Shown here in pieces: positions 6,046 to 9,321 of a stretch of 9,321 nt of DNA. The notes beneath the pieces were generated by a model. It was not told the DNA's origin. It saw only the letters and a program-made list of their open reading frames with translations, and searched no databases. Where the stretch lies: assembly GCA_015493425.1 (NCBI GenBank), contig WGDG01000066.1, positions 1 through 9,321 of the forward strand. Reading direction: 5' to 3'. Source of the stretch: Sulfurovum sp. (lineage in GTDB: Bacteria; Campylobacterota; Campylobacteria; Campylobacterales; Sulfurovaceae). Each line of letters opens with the position of its first letter. Within the stretch, counting starts at the first letter, position 1. Position numbers and translations under genes: made by a program.

Positions 6046-7202
6046 TGTACAAACTTTTCGATACGTCTGATACCTTCACGAATGGTCGTAATATCAGTGG
6101 CAAAAGAGAAGCGAAAGTAGCCTTCGCTTCCAAACCCGATGCCCGGAACTACTGCTACACCGGTCTCCTGCAGCAGTTCTTTACAGAATGCGATGGAATC
6201 GTTGGAAATATCTTTGGTGTTGACGAAAAGGTAAAAGGCACCCTGTGGGGCAACTACCGAGAGACCGTCAATATCATTGAATAATTTGACGGCTTCGATT
6301 GCACGTGCTTCAAATGCCTGTCTCATCGTTTCTATCTCCTCATCTACTTCGCCAAGCAGAGCGGGGATGGCTGCTTTTTGGGTAATGGAGTTGATATTTG
6401 ACGTACTTTGGCTCTGAAGCTTGTTCATTGCGGCAATGAGCTCTTTTTTCGGGGTGGCAAGATAGCCAAAACGCCATCCGGTCATCGCAACCGATTTACT
6501 CAGCCCGTTGATGGTGACGGTACGCTGATACATATCCTCACTGATGCTTGCTGCGGCAGTGAAGTCGACACCGTAGACCAGCTTTTCGTACATTTCATCG
6601 CTGGCGACCAGAATGTCGGTACCTTCAAGAACTTTGGCAATGGCTTCAAGCTCCTCTTTTGTATAAACCGAACCGGTAGGGTTGGAAGGGGAGGTAAGTA
6701 TGAGTATTTTTGTTTTGGGTGTAATGGCTGCCTCAAGCTGATTGGCAGTGATCTTGAACTTGGTCATATCGTTGGTTTCAATGATAACGGGTTTACCGCC
6801 GGAATATTTGACAAGTTCGGGATAGGTAACCCAGTAGGGGGCAGGGATGATCACTTCGTCACCCGGGTTGATGGTCGCTTGAAAAAGATTGAAAAGTGAC
6901 TGTTTTGCCCCATTGCTGACAATAATGTCTGAGGGAGCATATTCCAGATCGTTGTCTCTTTTGAGTTTGGTTGCAACTGCTTCAAGCAGTTCAGGAATAC
7001 CCGGCACAGCAGTATATTGCGTAAAGCCCTCATTGATCGCTTTGATGGCTTCCTCTTTGATGCGCTGCGGTGTACCAAAGTCAGGCTCGCCTGCAGAGAA
7101 TGAAAGAATGTCCTTGCCCTCAGCTTTGAGATCGCGTGCAAGTGAAGAGATGGCGATGGTCAAGGAGGGTGAGAGTGTCTGTATGCGGTCTGAAAGAAGC
7201 AT
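6027..7202 (-). CDS. aspB: Aspartate aminotransferase (class I, PLP-dependent)
   Basis: 391 residues, typical for this bacterial subgroup. It interconverts aspartate plus 2-oxoglutarate with oxaloacetate plus glutamate in the cytosol, with pyridoxal phosphate. Visible features: N-terminal FSAGEPDFGTP (35-45), SNGAKQSLFN (96-105), NPTG at 174-177, ASDEMYEKL with Asp202, the PLP lysine Lys236 in GLSKSVAMTGWR with Arg244, and substrate-carboxylate Arg364 in YFRFSFA. An upstream ATG at 7241 would add 13 hydrophobic residues, but it lies beyond a TATAAT box (7236-7231) and has no ribosome site. The ATG at 7202 has AAGGGA 5 bases upstream and gives the family N-terminus, so I use it. The order speA-cysE-aspB matches what I recall of Campylobacter jejuni, which is why I use that symbol. 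Related prephenate or other aminotransferase activities cannot be excluded. Confidence 0.9.
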   Translation of the reverse strand: MLLSDRIQTLSPSLTIAISSLARDLKAEGKDILSFSAGEPDFGTPQRIKEEAIKAINEGFTQYTAVPGIPELLEAVATKLKRDNDLEYAPSDIIVSNGAKQSLFNLFQATINPGDEVIIPAPYWVTYPELVKYSGGKPVIIETNDMTKFKITANQLEAAITPKTKILILTSPSNPTGSVYTKEELEAIAKVLEGTDILVASDEMYEKLVYGVDFTAAASISEDMYQRTVTINGLSKSVAMTGWRFGYLATPKKELIAAMNKLQSQSTSNINSITQKAAIPALLGEVDEEIETMRQAFEARAIEAVKLFNDIDGLSVVAPQGAFYLFVNTKDISNDSIAFCKELLQETGVAVVPGIGFGSEGYFRFSFATDITTIREGIRRIEKFVQKRKEA

Positions 7203-7207
7203 AAATA

Positions 7208-7236
7208 TCCCTTTGAATAAAATAATAAAAATTATA
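7208..7236 (-). promoter_or_regulatory. aspB promoter -10 and ribosome binding site
   Basis: On the minus strand TATAAT (7236-7231) is a perfect -10, predicting a start near 7224, and AAGGGA (7213-7208) is the Shine-Dalgarno 5 bases before ATG at 7202. The leader between them is almost pure A/T. No good -35 is present. This lets aspB be expressed apart from speA-cysE. Confidence 0.55.
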
Positions 7237-7260
7237 ACCAAAAGTGCTTGACAGGTGACT

Positions 7261-7318
7261 AAAAAGAGAAGGTTGCCCCATAATGGGAGCAGGGGTGTTT
7301 CATATGGACACGCCCTGC
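7261..7318 (-). terminator. Candidate terminator after cysE: two overlapping hairpins and a T-tract
   Basis: Just after the cysE stop, the first hairpin pairs GCAGGG-c-GTGT with ACAC-CCCTGC (7318-7289; 10 pairs, one bulge, 9-base loop). A second hairpin (7291-7274) pairs TGC-t-CCC with GGG-GCA around a 5-base loop. They share 7289-7291, so both cannot form fully at once. CTTTTT follows at 7266-7261, about 8 bases past the second stem, further than in an ideal intrinsic terminator. Termination or attenuation of speA-cysE before the aspB promoter is plausible. Confidence 0.4.
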
Positions 7319-7319
7319 A

Positions 7320-8021
7320 TTAATCCATTGAGTGGATAAAATTGTCGTAAAGCTCTTCGAGTGTGTGGTCTTTCTCTTTGATCTTCTCTTTTTTTGTTTT
7401 CGGTAGCGCTTCTTCCAGTACTTCAATACGGCGCAGAAGATATTCGAAGAGCTCTTTGTTGACATCGGGAATTTTGTCGTGGCTGAGCGGATTTTTATCA
7501 TAACCGCGTTTGAGCACACGTGCGGGAATGCCGATGGCGGTAGAGTCCGGCGGTACGTCTTTGACTACGACAGAGTTGGCACCGACCTTGGAATTGTCAC
7601 CGACAGTGATATTGCCTAATACTTTTGAACCTGCACCGATGACGACATTGTTGCCAATGGTAGGGTGGCGCTTACCTTTGTTAGTGCTGACTCCGCCAAG
7701 TGTGGCCTGCTGATAGATAAGCACATCATCACCGATAACCGTGGTTTCTCCAATGACAACACCGACACCGTGATCAATGAAGACACGCCGTCCGAATTTG
7801 GCAGCAGGGTGAATATCGATCATAGTTAAAAACATACCCAGCGCAGAGATAAGCCGTGGAAGGAAACGTAGCCCCTTATTGTAAAACCAGTGGGCGATGC
7901 GATGGAAAAAGAGTGCCCAGAGGCCAGGGTAGTTGAAAAAGAGTTCAAAGGTGGAATGAAGTGCCGGATCATTGCGTTTGACATTGGCAAAATCCTCTTT
8001 GATCAATTGAAACAAGTTCAC
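7320..8021 (-). CDS. cysE: Serine O-acetyltransferase
   Basis: 233 residues. It acetylates L-serine with acetyl-CoA to O-acetylserine, the committed step of cysteine synthesis, in the cytosol. An N-terminal helical region (1-65) precedes a left-handed beta-helix of hexapeptide repeats (about 70-170). The core motif has Asp69 and His71 in DIHPAAKFG and the catalytic His84 in DHGVGVVIGET, then QQATLGG at 104-110; Asp69/His84 correspond to the E. coli Asp143/His158 dyad. Trimer or hexamer assembly is expected. The start is GTG (8021-8019): the speA TGA overlaps it as GTGA, and AAGGAG (8034-8029) is 7 bases upstream, so translation is coupled to speA. The charged, lysine-rich C-terminus (about 200-233) ends in HSMD and lacks the terminal isoleucine that docks E. 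coli CysE into cysteine synthase, so that complex may not form in the classic way. Confidence 0.93.
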   Translation of the reverse strand: MNLFQLIKEDFANVKRNDPALHSTFELFFNYPGLWALFFHRIAHWFYNKGLRFLPRLISALGMFLTMIDIHPAAKFGRRVFIDHGVGVVIGETTVIGDDVLIYQQATLGGVSTNKGKRHPTIGNNVVIGAGSKVLGNITVGDNSKVGANSVVVKDVPPDSTAIGIPARVLKRGYDKNPLSHDKIPDVNKELFEYLLRRIEVLEEALPKTKKEKIKEKDHTLEELYDNFIHSMD

Positions 8022-8034
8022 GCATTTTCTCCTT
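8018..8034 (-). promoter_or_regulatory. speA stop / cysE GTG start overlap with ribosome binding site
   Basis: AAGGAG at 8034-8029 lies inside the last codons of speA, 7 bases before GTGA (8021-8018), where the cysE start and speA stop share bases. A nearby ATG (8025-8023) is in a frame that does not give the acetyltransferase, so the GTG start is the supported one. Confidence 0.8.
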
Positions 8035-9321
8035 GAGTGCTTTCGCTGATGGCCTGAATGGTCTTAAGATAGCTATTTTCACTTAAATAGAGATAAATTT
8101 TTCCAAGAAGTTCTCGCTTCTCGTCAGGTGTGATCAGTGTCGATTCTTCAATGCGGTATTTGAGTGCTTTGTCAATGATACCGGTATCGTAGTCGAGATC
8201 ATCGAGCACATCCATAAGGTTCTGTGCTTCGATGAGATGTTCGATGTGGTGGTTTCCCTTGTCATCAAAGGTAATGACTGCTTCTGTAGGGTGAGTAAAG
8301 AGATTATGCTTCATTCCCAAAACTTCCTGGTAGGCTCCGGTGAGGAAAAAGCCGAGAAAGTACTCCTCTTTGCTCAGGTCGATGTCATGCAGGTAGAGCG
8401 GGAGGTTACGGTCAAATCCGATTTCTCCGTCGCTGTCACAGGTGATGTCCCAGATGCTTGCGGGATTGGTCGGCTTGTCAGAGAGATGGCTTAGCGGCAT
8501 GACGGGAAAGTGTTGTCCCAATCCCCAAAAGTCCGGCAGTGACTGGAAGGCGGAAAAGTTTACAAGGTAGCGTTCCTGTATTCGGTCTTGAAGTTTCTTC
8601 AGTTCATCTGATCCCTCGTTCCTGAGTAGAAAAATTGCTTTTTTGATGATGAGGTTGACCAGAATTTCCGTATTGGAACGGTCCTCAAGATCAATGTATC
8701 CAAGATCGAAAAGAGTAAGAAGGCTTTCCATGTGGTCGAGGGCATCATGAAGATATTCGCGTGCGTTGGTACGCTTGATAGTGTTAAAAAGGTCGAAAAG
8801 CTCCTGAATGAGGGGCGGATTTTTCTCTTTTGGACGGAGGCACTTCTCATTGTACTCTTGTGAAAAGAGTTCAAGTACAGGGGCCACGAGTACCGAGTGT
8901 GCCGCAGCGATGTAACGACCCGATTCGGTAAAGATATCCGGTTCATCGACCTTTTTGCTTTTTGCGATCTCCTGCATCAGGTAGACCACATCGTTGGCAA
9001 ATTCGTTCAATGAATAGTTGCGCTCTTGTGTAGCCGTATGCTGGGAATACTCTACCGCCAGGCCGCCACCGATATTGATGGCACTCAGTGCCGTTGCACC
9101 GCGCCGTTTGAGTTCAGCATAAATGTTTCCGGCCTCTCTGAGTGCTTTTTTCAGCGGCGCAATATCACCCATTTGAGACCCGATATGAAAGTGAACCATC
9201 CAGAGGTTTTCCAGCAGCGTATGCTCTTTGAGTATCTCATAGGCTTCGAGCAGCTCTGTAGAGGTAAGGCCGAACTTGGAGGAGTATCCGCCGCTCTTTG
9301 CCCAGATGCCAATCCCTGAAC
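8018..9321 (-). CDS. speA: Biosynthetic arginine decarboxylase, 5' end off the window
   Basis: 433 residues are in frame from the right edge (first full codon at 9319) to the TGA at 8020-8018. The full enzyme is about 600-660 residues, so the N-terminal third, including the PLP-binding lysine, is outside. The fragment opens with KSGGYSSKFGLTSTELLEA and HFHIGSQ (43-49), then GGGLAVEYS (84-92), TESGR (131-135) for PLP phosphate binding, and CDSDGEIGFD with the catalytic cysteine at 294. These are fold-III PLP decarboxylase marks, and the long helical insertion (about 150-240) is typical of SpeA rather than of diaminopimelate or carboxynorspermidine decarboxylases. It converts arginine to agmatine, the first step to putrescine. 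The ATG at 9199 is internal: the upstream codons are plainly SpeA sequence. It is translationally coupled to cysE. Confidence 0.95.
   Translation of the reverse strand, partial: SGIGIWAKSGGYSSKFGLTSTELLEAYEILKEHTLLENLWMVHFHIGSQMGDIAPLKKALREAGNIYAELKRRGATALSAINIGGGLAVEYSQHTATQERNYSLNEFANDVVYLMQEIAKSKKVDEPDIFTESGRYIAAAHSVLVAPVLELFSQEYNEKCLRPKEKNPPLIQELFDLFNTIKRTNAREYLHDALDHMESLLTLFDLGYIDLEDRSNTEILVNLIIKKAIFLLRNEGSDELKKLQDRIQERYLVNFSAFQSLPDFWGLGQHFPVMPLSHLSDKPTNPASIWDITCDSDGEIGFDRNLPLYLHDIDLSKEEYFLGFFLTGAYQEVLGMKHNLFTHPTEAVITFDDKGNHHIEHLIEAQNLMDVLDDLDYDTGIIDKALKYRIEESTLITPDEKRELLGKIYLYLSENSYLKTIQAISESTQGENA

Noticed and set aside
6408..6899. Plus-strand open frame of 163 codons opposite aspB
   Set aside because: Antisense shadow of a well-supported aminotransferase, with no family resemblance or ribosome site.
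7203..7241. Upstream ATG start for aspB at 7241
   Set aside because: It lies upstream of the TATAAT box at 7236-7231 and adds 13 hydrophobic residues foreign to the family; the ATG at 7202 has a proper ribosome site.
8018..9199. Treating the ATG at 9199 as the start of the decarboxylase
   Set aside because: The frame stays open to the window edge and the extra 40 residues (including KFGLTSTELLEA) are clear SpeA sequence.
1..9321. CRISPR array, tRNA/rRNA, insertion sequence, toxin-antitoxin or defence operon
   Set aside because: Looked for on both strands; no spaced direct repeats other than the coding 63-bp array, no transposase or integrase motifs, and the patatin has no cyclic-nucleotide or effector partner beside it that would suggest a defence system.

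Overview
The window looks like a chromosomal segment of a Campylobacterota (epsilonproteobacterial) species, probably a free-living relative of Sulfurovum or Arcobacter. This rests on three things: the gene order speA-cysE-aspartate aminotransferase, which I recall also from Campylobacter jejuni; the carboxyspermidine-type polyamine enzyme; and promoters with clear (often extended) -10 boxes but no good -35 boxes. The genus is an inference from recognition, not from a search. Coding density is high and no gap exceeds 300 bases; the longest, 809-1062, is 254 bases.

Layout. On the minus strand at the left edge is the N-terminal two thirds of a carboxynorspermidine/carboxyspermidine synthase (1-808). 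A 254-base divergent region follows, with two facing extended -10 promoters, a palindrome, and a possible leader mini-ORF. On the plus strand, 1063-2313 encodes a secreted protein with 22 cysteines: an LprI/DUF1311 domain, cysteine-paired Sel1-like repeats, and four exact 63-bp tandem units encoding a C-x11-C repeat. It is visibly AT-richer than its neighbours. Then come an AEC-family permease (minus, apparently leaderless) and a divergent DedA/VTT membrane protein (plus). The DedA stop lies 3 bases from the stop of a convergent 698-residue secreted patatin-like phospholipase (minus). The right-hand part is a minus-strand run: speA (5' end off the window), cysE (4-base GTGA overlap with speA), a double hairpin with a T-tract, aspB with its own promoter, and then the patatin gene. 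A 15-bp hairpin with a GUAA tetraloop holds the aspB stop codon at the aspB-patatin junction.

How the genes fit. SpeA (arginine to agmatine) and the left-edge dehydrogenase (putrescine or diaminopropane plus aspartate semialdehyde to the carboxy-polyamine) are two steps of the same S-adenosylmethionine-independent spermidine route, about 7 kb apart on the same strand. AspB makes aspartate, the precursor of aspartate semialdehyde, and CysE commits serine to cysteine. The patatin, DedA, AEC and Cys-rich proteins are envelope functions with no obvious pathway link to these enzymes.

The most unusual items are the Cys-rich repeat protein and the hairpin built around the aspB stop codon. I see no CRISPR array, tRNA, rRNA, insertion sequence, phage gene or recognisable defence system, and I do not claim a new multi-gene system here.
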